Assembly: GCA_023461435.1 (NCBI GenBank)
Contig: JAEYLC010000005.1
Span: forward strand, 1-64,000
From: Bacillota bacterium
Lineage (GTDB): Bacteria; Bacillota; Clostridia; Christensenellales; SZUA-584
DNA length: 64,000 nucleotides
Direction: 5' to 3'
In this document: positions 51,868 through 60,333 of the stretch, piece after piece
Numbering within the stretch: position 1 is the first letter of the stretch
Layout of the letters: each line of letters opens with the position of its first letter
The notes under the pieces: generated by a model
The model's database searches: none
Told to the model about the DNA's origin: nothing
Seen by the model: only the letters and a program-made list of their open reading frames with translations
Position numbers and translations under genes: made by a program

Positions 51868-51936
51868 TGTTATTCTCCTTTCGTTTTTGCGCGTTTTTTA
51901 AATCAATCCTCAACCCTTAAAAAAAATGACGTTTTG

Positions 51937-51943
51937 TGTCGAA
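51937..51943 (+). promoter_or_regulatory. Candidate 0A box near spo0A promoter
   Basis: TGTCGAA, a full match to TGNCGAA, about 30 bp downstream of the -10 box and 70 bp before the start codon. Confidence 0.5.
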
Positions 51944-51972
51944 TCGTTCCACTAAATGAAATATTTGTTAGT

Positions 51973-52001
51973 ATATTAACACGACTCACGGGGTTTGACA
52001 A
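51973..52001 (-). promoter_or_regulatory. Promoter of spo0A
   Basis: Minus strand: TTGTCA (52001-51996), 17-bp spacer, TAATAT (51978-51973), about 105 bp upstream of the start codon. Confidence 0.65.
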
Positions 52002-52059
52002 TGAATTTAAGTGAAGTTCAAGACAAAATTAAATAAATTTCTTAGGAAATTGAATAAAG

Positions 52060-52066
52060 TTCGTCA
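52060..52066 (-). promoter_or_regulatory. Candidate upstream 0A box
   Basis: On the minus strand TGACGAA matches TGNCGAA, about 60 bp upstream of the -35 box. Confidence 0.45.
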
Positions 52067-52116
52067 CAAGGCGAAAATACGACAAAAAGAGTCAAAAACT
52101 GCGAGTGAGGACTGTT

Positions 52117-52144
52117 CAGGCGTCTGCGTTTTCGCAGACGCCTG
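52117..52144. terminator. Strong hairpin after the RsfA-like gene, no T-run
   Basis: A perfect 12-bp stem CAGGCGTCTGCG/CGCAGACGCCTG with a 4-nt loop lies 8 bp past the stop at 52153. Neither strand has a T-run, so it may protect the mRNA 3' end rather than terminate. Confidence 0.6.
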
Positions 52145-52152
52145 AGAGCGCA

Positions 52153-53007
52153 TCAGAGGGCATCCGCGCTGCTGCGCGTGTCTTCCTTGAGCCATTCGCC
52201 AAGAGCCGTGAGGCTCTCTAAGTCCTTGGTCTCAATCGTTTTTGTCTTTAAGTTCATCAGCTGCTCAAAAAGCGATGCGGCCTTGTGGCTCTTCTCGATT
52301 TCCTTCTTTAGGCGGACATGCAGCGCTGCATTTTCCTTTTTGATGGATTCGCTTTGCAGCAGCAGCTGGCCCATCTCTTCCTCGGTATGAACCTTGACGA
52401 CGGCAAGCCCCGCCACCTTCGCAAGCCCTTTGAAGAAGCTTTTCACATCCACATCGCAGGCCATGAGAGCCTTGATCACGCTTTCGGGTATGTACTTGCT
52501 TTCCTTGCTGGCGGGCGCCATCATCTTGGGCGTGTCGTACGGATTAAAGTACTTTTCGCTGTTTTCGTCCATGTCGGCCATCACTTTTTCGACAAGCGGT
52601 CGGCCGTTCTTGATGAGGCTGCGGTATTTGTTCTGATAACGCAGCATCAGCGTTTTGTCGCCGCCTGCCAGCCGCAGACTCGCGCCTCTGATGGATTCAC
52701 CTTTGGCGCCCGCACCGAGCAGCGTTTTAAGCAGCGTGTAGATCTCTTCCTTGGAGAAGGGCGTAAAAGAGGAAGGCTTCTGTTCGATTTCTCCCGTTTC
52801 CTTCACCTTCATATAATAGTAGTTTCTCACGCTGTTGGGCTTGCGCCCGGTCTTTAAAGCAACGGTCTCAAAAACACGTTTGAGCGGCGCCCCGATTTTT
52901 TGCGCTTTTTTGACTTCGTCCCATAGCATCAGCTTTTCTTCGTCTTTCCACCCGGTTCTCAGAGCGATATCGAAGCTATGCAGTCCTGTTTCATTGTTAA
53001 CGTCCAT
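52153..53007 (-). CDS. Myb/SANT-like DNA-binding protein (RsfA type)
   Basis: A 284-residue protein. The N-terminal 65 residues form a Myb/SANT-like domain (TGWKDEEKLMLWDEVKKAQK ... RKPNSVRNYYYMKVKE) as in prespore regulator RsfA. A second helical region (FSKEEIYTLLKTLL...) follows, and a coiled coil at about 215-260 (ESIKKENAALHVRLKKEIEK). The position next to spo0A supports a sporulation role, but the target is unknown. Confidence 0.75.
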   Translation of the reverse strand: MDVNNETGLHSFDIALRTGWKDEEKLMLWDEVKKAQKIGAPLKRVFETVALKTGRKPNSVRNYYYMKVKETGEIEQKPSSFTPFSKEEIYTLLKTLLGAGAKGESIRGASLRLAGGDKTLMLRYQNKYRSLIKNGRPLVEKVMADMDENSEKYFNPYDTPKMMAPASKESKYIPESVIKALMACDVDVKSFFKGLAKVAGLAVVKVHTEEEMGQLLLQSESIKKENAALHVRLKKEIEKSHKAASLFEQLMNLKTKTIETKDLESLTALGEWLKEDTRSSADAL

Positions 53008-53226
53008 GTTCCTAACCCCTTATCATAGATTTTGATGCATATTATTCTCTTATACCATGCGTTTTATTCCGTAATTTAACAAAAAATTAAAAGCAAACGT
53101 GTCCCCCCTCGTCTGCTTTTGTATGCCGGTTTTCCTTTTGTATATAATTATGCACCGCATGCCGCCGTTAGAATTGTGTATCAGCGCCGCGTAAACTGAA
53201 TATATATATGGTACAAAGGGGGAGCT

Positions 53227-54276
53227 ATGGAAGACAAGACCATAAAATTGCTTTATATCACCTCAAAGGTCCATGCGCTGATCTGCATCAATCAGGCGCC
53301 TGCCGGAGAGACGGGGAGCGGCGCGGTGACACAGCCGATCGCGGCGAATTCGTCGTTTTTTTTAACGATGCTGCCGCTCGAGAACGACCCGAATTACGTT
53401 TATCTGCCGTACACGCGGCGCGTGTCCATAGCATCGAAAGGCGCCGTGTTCGCGGGCGACGGGCTTATTGACCTTTGCATGTGGCCGGACAACATTGTGG
53501 AACTTACGCTTCATCCTGAGGCGGTATACCGCAACGACGAAACAGAGCTGCACCCCAGCGTGGTGTCGCCTTTTGATTTTTATATCAGCGGTGAGCGGCA
53601 TACGGCCTTTATATATAATGAAGCGTGTTCAAGCTTTGTGGTGGAGCATGCCGCCACGAACCGCCTTAAATTTGTGTCGCCGCTGCCGTTTTTTGTGGAA
53701 ACCGCGGAGCTGGGGTTTGTCAAATTCGGCGATATGCCGTGTCTTTACGCGTCCGGCAAAACCACGGACGGACAGCATTACATTTGCGCGGCGCATATCC
53801 TGCCGTCTTTCGTGCTCGATCTTTGCACAGTCTGCGAGGAATCCACCGTGGAACCGGGCGGCATTGTCGTGATCACGAACGGCGAATTCCGGCAGATGAA
53901 AACGCGCTGGGAAAAGAGCGGCAGCGGCCTTGCACCGGGCACCACGGAGCTTGGGTGGTTCACGTGTCCGCTCCGGCACGCCGCGGAGCCGTATGAAATC
54001 TGTATTGCGCTGCTGGAAGCGCTGAAAGCCGGGCTGCCCGACGCCGCGATGGGCTGCCTGACGCCGTCGCTTGCCGAAGGGCTCTCATTCGCGGACTTGA
54101 AGGAATTTTTCGGTGATTTCGATTCGTTCACGCAGACGATATCGCCCGCGTGTGGCCAAAGCGGCATCGCACTTAAATACGCGACGGGCAAAAACCTGTA
54201 TCTGGCGCGTGAGTTCTGCGTGGAGACGCGGCAAAAGGACGGCGGCCTGCTGATCGACAACATCCGTGAGCCGTAG
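53227..54276 (+). CDS. Uncharacterised 349-residue protein
   Basis: No family recognised. There is no signal peptide or membrane helix. The first half is beta-rich (IKLLYITSKVHALICINQAP, FFLTMLPLENDPNYVYLPYT, YISGERHTAFIYNE), perhaps a jelly-roll or carbohydrate-binding-like fold; the second half has helices (EICIALLEALKAGLPDAAM, ADLKEFFGDFDSFTQ). A strong AAAGGGGGAG site precedes ATG. It has its own upstream region. Likely cytoplasmic. Confidence 0.7.
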   Translation: MEDKTIKLLYITSKVHALICINQAPAGETGSGAVTQPIAANSSFFLTMLPLENDPNYVYLPYTRRVSIASKGAVFAGDGLIDLCMWPDNIVELTLHPEAVYRNDETELHPSVVSPFDFYISGERHTAFIYNEACSSFVVEHAATNRLKFVSPLPFFVETAELGFVKFGDMPCLYASGKTTDGQHYICAAHILPSFVLDLCTVCEESTVEPGGIVVITNGEFRQMKTRWEKSGSGLAPGTTELGWFTCPLRHAAEPYEICIALLEALKAGLPDAAMGCLTPSLAEGLSFADLKEFFGDFDSFTQTISPACGQSGIALKYATGKNLYLAREFCVETRQKDGGLLIDNIREP

Positions 54277-54345
54277 CGGGAAGGAAAGAGAGCTGAGCGT
54301 GTCGAATTAAGACCCGTCAGCTTTTTTATTTTGGAGAATGCAGGA

Positions 54346-54741
54346 ATGGTTGAGCATGTGGCGGTTTGGACAAACCGGCTTGAGCGGATGAAGGATTTCT
54401 ATGTGCGGTATTTCGGCGGTACGGCGAATCAAAAATATGTATCGCCGCGCGGTGAAGGCGTCTTTTTTGAATCTTATTTTATTGCTTTCGAAACGGGCGC
54501 CCGTCTCGAGCTCATGCAGATGAGCACGGTCCCCGAAGGGCCCGGCCGGCAGGCGCTCGGGTTTTCGCATATTGCGTTCGGCCTTGAAAGCGAAGACGCG
54601 GTGGCGACTCTGGTGCAAACGCTTAGAAACGACGGGTTTGAGATTGCGGGAGAGCCGCGCCGCACGGGCGACGGCTACTTCGAAGCAAGCGTTTACGATC
54701 CGGACGGCAATCTGGTAGAAATCACCGCGGTCAAATCATGA
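54346..54741 (+). CDS. VOC-family (glyoxalase-like) protein
   Basis: 131 residues, two beta-alpha-beta-beta-beta units. Metal-binding positions match the family: His4 in MVEHVAVWT, Glu in ARLELMQM, His in GFSHIAFG, and Glu in GNLVEITAV. Similar proteins include lactoylglutathione lyases and resistance proteins; the substrate is unknown. ATG at 54346 follows TTGGAG; an upstream TTG at 54331 is rejected. Confidence 0.9.
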   Translation: MVEHVAVWTNRLERMKDFYVRYFGGTANQKYVSPRGEGVFFESYFIAFETGARLELMQMSTVPEGPGRQALGFSHIAFGLESEDAVATLVQTLRNDGFEIAGEPRRTGDGYFEASVYDPDGNLVEITAVKS

Positions 54742-54760
54742 CGAAACGAAGGAAAAAGAT

Positions 54761-55240
54761 ATGGATGAACAGATGAATTTGGAACAGGAAATGGCCCCGG
54801 ATACAAGAGAAACCAGGAAACCAAGACGGCCCGTCAAAAAAGGCATGAAAAAAGGCTTCAAGGTGCTGCTGATCATACTCGGCGTGATGGTGGTGTTGAT
54901 GATCGCATTTATCGTGTTTGTCATCGGCGGCAAGGACGCGGCGCTCGGCGCCCAAATCGGCGATGTGAATCTCGCGGTTGTCAGCGACGGCGTGTACACG
55001 GGAAGCTATGGATTTTTAAGGTTTGGCAACACGGTGGAGGTGACGGTGACGGATCATCAGATCACCCGCATTAAAGTCGTGAGCCCGCAGATGCTTGCCA
55101 AGCCTGAAATGATGGACACGATGATCGACGAAGTGCTGGCTGCGCAAAACCTTCAGGTGGACGCGGTCTCCGGCGCGACCGCGACGAGCAAAGCGTTTTT
55201 GAAGGCGGTGGAAAGCGCGCTTTTAAACGCGCTTGGTTAA
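54761..55240 (+). CDS. Membrane-anchored FMN-binding-domain protein
   Basis: A 159-residue protein with a basic N-terminus (RKPRRPVKKGMKKG), a helix at about 33-57 and an extracytoplasmic FMN-binding domain ending in DAVSGATATSKAFLKAVESA. SGATATS matches the flavinylation motif S(T)GATxxS where FMN is attached to Thr by ApbE. No Rnf or Nqr genes are near. The electron partner is unknown. Confidence 0.85.
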   Translation: MDEQMNLEQEMAPDTRETRKPRRPVKKGMKKGFKVLLIILGVMVVLMIAFIVFVIGGKDAALGAQIGDVNLAVVSDGVYTGSYGFLRFGNTVEVTVTDHQITRIKVVSPQMLAKPEMMDTMIDEVLAAQNLQVDAVSGATATSKAFLKAVESALLNALG

Positions 55241-55246
55241 TGGGAA

Positions 55247-55276
55247 AATAAGCATCCGGGCGGTGCTTATTTTTTG
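55247..55276 (+). terminator. Terminator after the FMN-binding gene
   Basis: The stem AATAAGCA/TGCTTATT is followed by four further T. Confidence 0.85.
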
Positions 55277-55287
55277 TTGAGGCAGAT

Positions 55288-55716
55288 ATGGACACTTTTC
55301 TGAAATACTGGTTCGGCGGCTATGAAGGTTCACTAAGCCGTATCGACGAAACAAGCCGAAGCGAAATATACAAGGAATGCGGAAAAGCCTGCCCGGATTC
55401 ATATACGAGGCAGGTTTATACTGATGACGAGGAATTTTTTGCGGTGCTCAAAAAAACGTTTGCCGAGATGGAGACCGAAACCCAGAAGAAGAACCGGCTT
55501 CATGAAATCAGGTACAGATTTTGCGCGTGCGATCTTGTAAAATCAGGCTTTGTCAGTCCGCCGTATCATTGCGAATGCTCGCGAGGCAGCCTTAAGTATG
55601 ACCTTGAAAGCGTATGGGGCGAGGGACGGGCCGAAGTTACATTGGTCGAATCGATTTTAGCCGGAGCGCCCTGCTGCCGGTTTGAAATCCGGCACAAGGC
55701 GGAGGAAAAAACGTGA
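55288..55716 (+). CDS. Cys-rich protein paired with radical SAM enzyme
   Basis: A 142-residue cytoplasmic protein with seven or more cysteines, clustered as KECGKACPD, RFCACDLVKSGF and PPYHCECSRGS plus GAPCCRFEI. The pattern resembles metal- or cluster-binding proteins, but no family is recognised. Its stop overlaps the GTG start of the radical SAM gene (GTGA), so the two are coupled and may act together. Confidence 0.65.
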   Translation: MDTFLKYWFGGYEGSLSRIDETSRSEIYKECGKACPDSYTRQVYTDDEEFFAVLKKTFAEMETETQKKNRLHEIRYRFCACDLVKSGFVSPPYHCECSRGSLKYDLESVWGEGRAEVTLVESILAGAPCCRFEIRHKAEEKT

Positions 55717-56612
55717 GTATCCCGCAGATCCCCGCAAAGACGATCATTTCGGGCTACAGCGGCCACGGCTGGTTCGGCGCGAACTACAACATGAATATCT
55801 ACAAAGGCTGCTGCCACGGCTGCATTTACTGCGACAGCCGTAGCGACTGTTACCGCGTGGAGAATTTCGACACCGTGCGCGCGAAGGAAAACGCGCTTTA
55901 TATCATACGGCGCGATCTCGAAGCGAAGAAAAAGACGGGCGTCATAATGACGGGCGCGATGAGCGACCCGTATAACCCGCACGAGCGGGAGGAACGCCTC
56001 ACGTATGGCGCGCTCGAGCTGATCCACCGGTATCGCTTCGGCGTGGCTATACTCACAAAATCCGAACTTGTGTGCCGGGATGCCGAGCTATTATTGCAGA
56101 TCAAAGCTCATTCGCCTGTTTTTGTGAATGTGACGGTGACGACGGCGGATGACAGCCTCTGCGCCAGAATCGAGCGGTATGTGAACCCCGCAAGCGTGCG
56201 CTTTGAGGCGATACAGCGCTTAAGCGAAGCAGGGCTTCTCTGCGGCGTGCTGCTGATGCCCACGCTGCCATATATCAACGACGGCGAACAAAACATCAGG
56301 GACATTGTGCGCAGGGCGGCACAGGCGGGCGCGAAATGGGTGTATCACGGCGAGAATGGTGGTTTTGGCGTGACGCTGAGGCAAAACCAACGCGCCTATT
56401 TTTATGACCGGCTCGACGCGCTGTTTCCGGGCGCGAAGGACAAATATGTGCTTACGTTCGGCGACAGCTATGAGTGCTTTTCCCCAAACAGCGCGGCGCT
56501 GCACGCCGCGTTTACAGACGAATGCGGCAAGTACGGCCTGATATACAAAATGGATGATATTGTGAGGCTGACGAGAAAAGGGTACGAAAATCAGCAGATG
56601 TCGTTTATATAA
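55713..56612 (+). CDS. Radical SAM protein, SPL-like
   Basis: 299 residues. Cluster motif CCHGCIYCD (C-x3-C-x2-C) at about 34-41, then TGAMSDPYNPHE, FGVAILTKSELVCRD and VNVTVTTADDSLCARIE. These features match the Rad_SAM SPL_B-like family (spore photoproduct lyase relatives), but it is shorter than SPL and lacks the fourth SPL cysteine region seen in true SplB, so a DNA-repair role is not assured. It starts at GTG inside the preceding stop. Confidence 0.85.
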   Translation: MSIPQIPAKTIISGYSGHGWFGANYNMNIYKGCCHGCIYCDSRSDCYRVENFDTVRAKENALYIIRRDLEAKKKTGVIMTGAMSDPYNPHEREERLTYGALELIHRYRFGVAILTKSELVCRDAELLLQIKAHSPVFVNVTVTTADDSLCARIERYVNPASVRFEAIQRLSEAGLLCGVLLMPTLPYINDGEQNIRDIVRRAAQAGAKWVYHGENGGFGVTLRQNQRAYFYDRLDALFPGAKDKYVLTFGDSYECFSPNSAALHAAFTDECGKYGLIYKMDDIVRLTRKGYENQQMSFI

Positions 56613-56660
56613 ATCATGCCCCATCCTTTTATTATTTAAAGTGTATAATAAACCGACTAG

Positions 56661-56686
56661 TTGGAGTTTGCGGTGTCTGGTATAAT
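56661..56686 (+). promoter_or_regulatory. Extended -10 promoter of trkA
   Basis: TGG then TATAAT at 56681-56686 (extended -10); a TTGGAG lies 14 bp before it, shorter than ideal. Confidence 0.45.
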
Positions 56687-56734
56687 GCCATTAAAAAGCG
56701 GTGCTTCAGATGAGTATGGGGAGGGTTCTTATCG

Positions 56735-58090
56735 ATGAATATTATTATTGTGGGTGACGGCAAGGTTGGGTTCACTCTCTCTGAATATCTGTCTAAAGAA
56801 GGGCATGACATCACAATCATCGACAACAGAAAAGAAGTTCTTCAAAAAACACAAAATGCTCTTGATGTGATTACGATCATCGGTAATGGAGCGAGCGTTT
56901 CCGTGCTGGAAAAGGCGGGGGCCAAAGAAGCAGACCTGCTGATTGCCGCGACATCGACGGATGAATTAAATATGCTGTGCTGCTTGCTGGCAAAGAAGCT
57001 CGGAGTCTCCAACACCATAGCAAGAATAAGAAACCCGGAGTACAGCAATCAGCTGAGCATGATGAAAGATGAAATGGGGCTCAGCATGGCCGTGAACCCT
57101 GAGCTTACAGCGGCAATGGAAACTTCTCATTTGATCAGTTTTCCGTCTGCCATCCATATTGGTGTTTTTGCCGACGACCGGGTTTATATGGTGGAGTATA
57201 AGGTTCAGCCTGATTATTTATTAGCCGGCCAATCTGTTTCAAAAATTCATACGGACTTCTCGCCCGATGTGCTGATTTGCTCGATACAGCGCGGAAATGA
57301 AATTGTGATACCCAAAGGCGACTTTGTTATGGAGGTCGGCGATCATATCTTTATCACGGGTGAGCATGAGAGCATACGCAAATTCATCAAGTCCCTTGGT
57401 CACCGCGACAAGAAAGTGAAATCGGTGATGCTGGTGGGCGGCGGTCTGATCACCCAATATTTGAGCCATATACTCATCGATTACGGCATTCATTTAAAAA
57501 TCATTGAAAAAAACAAAGACAAATGCGAACGGCTGTGTGAAGCCATTCCTGAGGCGCTTGTGATAAACGGTGACGGTACGGAAAAAGAGCTGCTGGACTC
57601 GGAAGATATAGAAAATATCGATGCTTTTGTCGCATTGACGGATATGGATGAGGAGAACCTCATCATGTCGATGTATGCGGTATACAAAGGCGTCTCAAAA
57701 GTCATCACAAAAATCAACAGGCTTGAATATGCCGATGTGATTCAAAAAGCCGGTATCGACAGGGTCATCAGCCCAAAATACATGGCTGCGAATCACATTG
57801 TCCGCTATGTAAGGGGAATGCAGAAGAAAAACGGAAGCGACATCAAAACGCTTTACCGCATTTTGGGGAAATCTGCTGAAATCATAGAATTTGAGGCGAT
57901 GCCATCAACACTGCACCTTGGCGTGCCTTTGTCACAGCTTCCGCTAAAAAGGGATATTCTTATTACAACCATCGTGCGTGATAATGACGTGATTATTCCC
58001 AAAGGAAGCGATTCGATCAATGTGCATGACCGAGTGATCATTGCGACGACGATGAAGCAGCTTGAAGACCTCAATGAGATTTTCTTATAA
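56735..58090 (+). CDS. trkA: Trk potassium uptake protein TrkA
   Basis: 451 residues, two RCK modules: the first Rossmann unit begins MNIIIVGDGKVGFTLSEYL with NAD(H)-binding GDGKVG, the second near 230 with MLVGGGLITQYLS. TrkA-C segments follow each. It is the cytoplasmic gate of the TrkH channel. The trkH gene starts 16 bp after its stop. Confidence 0.95.
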   Translation: MNIIIVGDGKVGFTLSEYLSKEGHDITIIDNRKEVLQKTQNALDVITIIGNGASVSVLEKAGAKEADLLIAATSTDELNMLCCLLAKKLGVSNTIARIRNPEYSNQLSMMKDEMGLSMAVNPELTAAMETSHLISFPSAIHIGVFADDRVYMVEYKVQPDYLLAGQSVSKIHTDFSPDVLICSIQRGNEIVIPKGDFVMEVGDHIFITGEHESIRKFIKSLGHRDKKVKSVMLVGGGLITQYLSHILIDYGIHLKIIEKNKDKCERLCEAIPEALVINGDGTEKELLDSEDIENIDAFVALTDMDEENLIMSMYAVYKGVSKVITKINRLEYADVIQKAGIDRVISPKYMAANHIVRYVRGMQKKNGSDIKTLYRILGKSAEIIEFEAMPSTLHLGVPLSQLPLKRDILITTIVRDNDVIIPKGSDSINVHDRVIIATTMKQLEDLNEIFL

Positions 58091-58105
58091 AAAAGGACAA
58101 GCCTT

Positions 58106-59560
58106 ATGAATTTTGGAATGATCAAACACCTTTGCGGTTATGTGATCCGGTTTGAAGCTATTTTTATGACATTGTCGTTGATTGTGGCTTTTATATATGG
58201 TGAACGCAATTCAGCGCTCGTATTTGCCGCAATTATACTGGGTATGCTGGCGGTCAGCTCCTTATTAACGTTTAAGAAGCCCGCAAGGAGGTCTTTTTAC
58301 GCCAAGGAAGGTGTGGTGACGGTTTCGTTATCGTGGGTCATCATTTCGTTTTTCGGGGCGCTTCCATTTTTCATCACCGGGACGATCTCGTCGCCGATCG
58401 ACTGCCTGTTTGAATCGATATCCGGCTTTACCACCACCGGCGCAAGCATATTGTCCGATGTGGAGATACTCGATAAAAGCTTGCTTTTCTGGCGCAGCTT
58501 CACCCATTGGATCGGCGGAATGGGGGTGCTGATGTTTGTGATGGCGATACTGCCTCTTTCGGGAGCTGATCCGCTGCATATGATGCGCGCGGAAAGCCCC
58601 GGCCCTACCACGGAGAAGTTGGTTCCCAAGGCGCGACAGACCGCCATGATACTTTACTGCATATACATCGGCATGACGCTGCTGGAAATCGTTCTGTTGC
58701 TTTTGGGCGGCATGCCGCTTTTCGACAGCATTGTTCATACGTTCGGTACGGCCGGCACGGGCGGCTTCTCGATAAAAAATGCATCCATTGCCGCCTATGG
58801 CAGCGTGTATATCGATGTGGTGATCTCGGTGTTCATGGTTTTGTTCGGCATAAACTTCAGCGCGTTTTTTCTTTTGCTGGCGGGAAAATTCAAAAGCTTC
58901 TTCAAGCATGAGGAGATGCGTGTTTATCTCGGCATCGTGGTTTTTTCAATGCTCATCATTGCTGTGAATATCACCGGAACGGTTTACCAAAACTTTTTTG
59001 AAAGCCTGCGTTATTCGTCGTTTCAGGTGGCGTCAATTATCACGACGACAGGCTACGCCACCGCGAATTATGACCTGTGGCCCACCTTCAGCAGGTTTTT
59101 GCTGCTGCTGCTGATGTTCGTGGGGGCATGCGCGGGCTCCACCGGCGGAGGCATCAAGGTGTCCCGGTTGATCATCATGTTTAAAACACTCAAACGCGAA
59201 GCCTTGAAAATACTGCATCCGCAGGCAGTCAAGCTTATCAAGCTTGATAATATGCCCGTCCGCGAGGATGTGATACGCGGGACAAGTGTTTTTATTGTGG
59301 CGTTTCTGGGCATCACCGCCGCGTCCATACTTTGCGTGTCGGTTGACGGGTACGATTTAGACACCTCGGTTTCCGCGGTTGCCGCATGCGTCAACAACAT
59401 TGGCCCCGGGCTGGGTATTGTGTCGCCCGTGGGCAACTACGGCTCCTTCTCGGTTTTCAGCAAGATCATTTTGTCAGTGGATATGCTGATTGGCAGGCTC
59501 GAGGTTTACCCTATACTGGTGCTGATGTCTCCGGCTGTCTGGCGTAAAATAAGAGTCTGA
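58106..59560 (+). CDS. trkH: Trk potassium uptake protein TrkH
   Basis: 484 residues, eight M1-P-M2 type helices. The four selectivity-filter loops are readable: SGFTTTGASIL, GTAGTGGFSIKN, TTTGYATANYD and NNIGPGLGIVS. Together with TrkA it imports K+, a system controlled by c-di-AMP in Firmicutes, whose phosphodiesterase gdpP is nearby. Confidence 0.95.
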   Translation: MNFGMIKHLCGYVIRFEAIFMTLSLIVAFIYGERNSALVFAAIILGMLAVSSLLTFKKPARRSFYAKEGVVTVSLSWVIISFFGALPFFITGTISSPIDCLFESISGFTTTGASILSDVEILDKSLLFWRSFTHWIGGMGVLMFVMAILPLSGADPLHMMRAESPGPTTEKLVPKARQTAMILYCIYIGMTLLEIVLLLLGGMPLFDSIVHTFGTAGTGGFSIKNASIAAYGSVYIDVVISVFMVLFGINFSAFFLLLAGKFKSFFKHEEMRVYLGIVVFSMLIIAVNITGTVYQNFFESLRYSSFQVASIITTTGYATANYDLWPTFSRFLLLLLMFVGACAGSTGGGIKVSRLIIMFKTLKREALKILHPQAVKLIKLDNMPVREDVIRGTSVFIVAFLGITAASILCVSVDGYDLDTSVSAVAACVNNIGPGLGIVSPVGNYGSFSVFSKIILSVDMLIGRLEVYPILVLMSPAVWRKIRV

Positions 59561-59599
59561 TTATTTGCCGTGAACGGCAAGTTTGCTGGACATCAGGAG

Positions 59600-59629
59600 G
59601 CTAATACCCCTGCTGCCGGTCGATCACCG
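59600..59629. repeat. 30-bp direct repeat, copy 1 (fragment of the M56-C 3' end)
   Basis: Thirty bases are identical to 60304-60333, which encode the last residues (VIDRQQGY and stop) of the M56-C protein. Here they follow trkH without the gene, so this is a duplicated 3' fragment. Confidence 0.85.
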
Positions 59630-59789
59630 TATCATAAATGCATCAACTCAGGTTATAGATGATTCAGGCGTATTGAAATGCGAGATATTGTGTGCAACGC
59701 GCACACCCAAAGTTGTTTCGGATCGTATATTGTAAAAATGCGTCAAGGCCAATTGCGCCAAATGAATCAGTATAACAGGAGGATATGTG

Positions 59790-60152
59790 ATGTTCAAGAA
59801 GACAGCGCTTTTTCTGACCGGATTGATTTTTATCGCCCTGTTCCTATGTGCATGTGGAGGGAAAGCCGGAGTTTATGTGCTCGAAAGCGACGATGCTTAC
59901 AGCATAGAAGTTAAGGACGACAGCCACTTTGCCGTCCATTGGGGCTCCAATATGTTTTCCGGCACCTATGAAAAGAACGAAGATGACCAATACCATTTTA
60001 CCAACTCATCGGATTTCACATCTGTCGATATGACCGGAGTATTTGAGGGAAACAATCTGCTCCTGACCGGCGATATTATATTAAAAAATCTGGATGGGTC
60101 TGTCAGCGATCATAGTCTGTTAGGCATGGAGAATGTTTGCTTTAAGAAATGA
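59790..60152 (+). CDS. Small lipoprotein
   Basis: A 120-residue protein with a lipoprotein signal (FKKTALFLTG..., lipobox LFLCAC with Cys at about 23) and a short beta-rich domain (VYVLESDDAYSIEVKDDSHF, FTSVDMTGVFEGNN). AGGAGG precedes ATG at 59790 (a GTG at 59787 is possible). It sits between the two 30-bp direct repeats. Function unknown. Confidence 0.7.
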   Translation: MFKKTALFLTGLIFIALFLCACGGKAGVYVLESDDAYSIEVKDDSHFAVHWGSNMFSGTYEKNEDDQYHFTNSSDFTSVDMTGVFEGNNLLLTGDIILKNLDGSVSDHSLLGMENVCFKK

Positions 60153-60234
60153 GCATCTATTGATCGAATAGATGATGTGGATGGAAGCTTAATGGGCTTG
60201 ACATGCCCGGTTTTCCGGATTCTTGTAATTTTTT

Positions 60235-60262
60235 AAGACCTTTGCGGCAACGCAAAGGTCTT
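60235..60262 (+). terminator. Terminator between the lipoprotein and M56-C
   Basis: The 12-bp stem AAGACCTTTGCG/CGCAAAGGTCTT with loop GCAA is followed by TTGA; also the 3' boundary of the minus-strand M56-C gene. A very similar hairpin ends ilvE at 63366-63401. Confidence 0.8.
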
Positions 60263-60303
60263 TTGATACAGTCATGCGCCGATTAAGCGTCCGACGACAC
60301 GGT

Positions 60304-60333
60304 GCTAATACCCCTGCTGCCGGTCGATCACCG
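60304..60333. repeat. 30-bp direct repeat, copy 2
   Basis: Identical to 59600-59629; it is the native 3' end of the M56-C gene. Confidence 0.85.
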
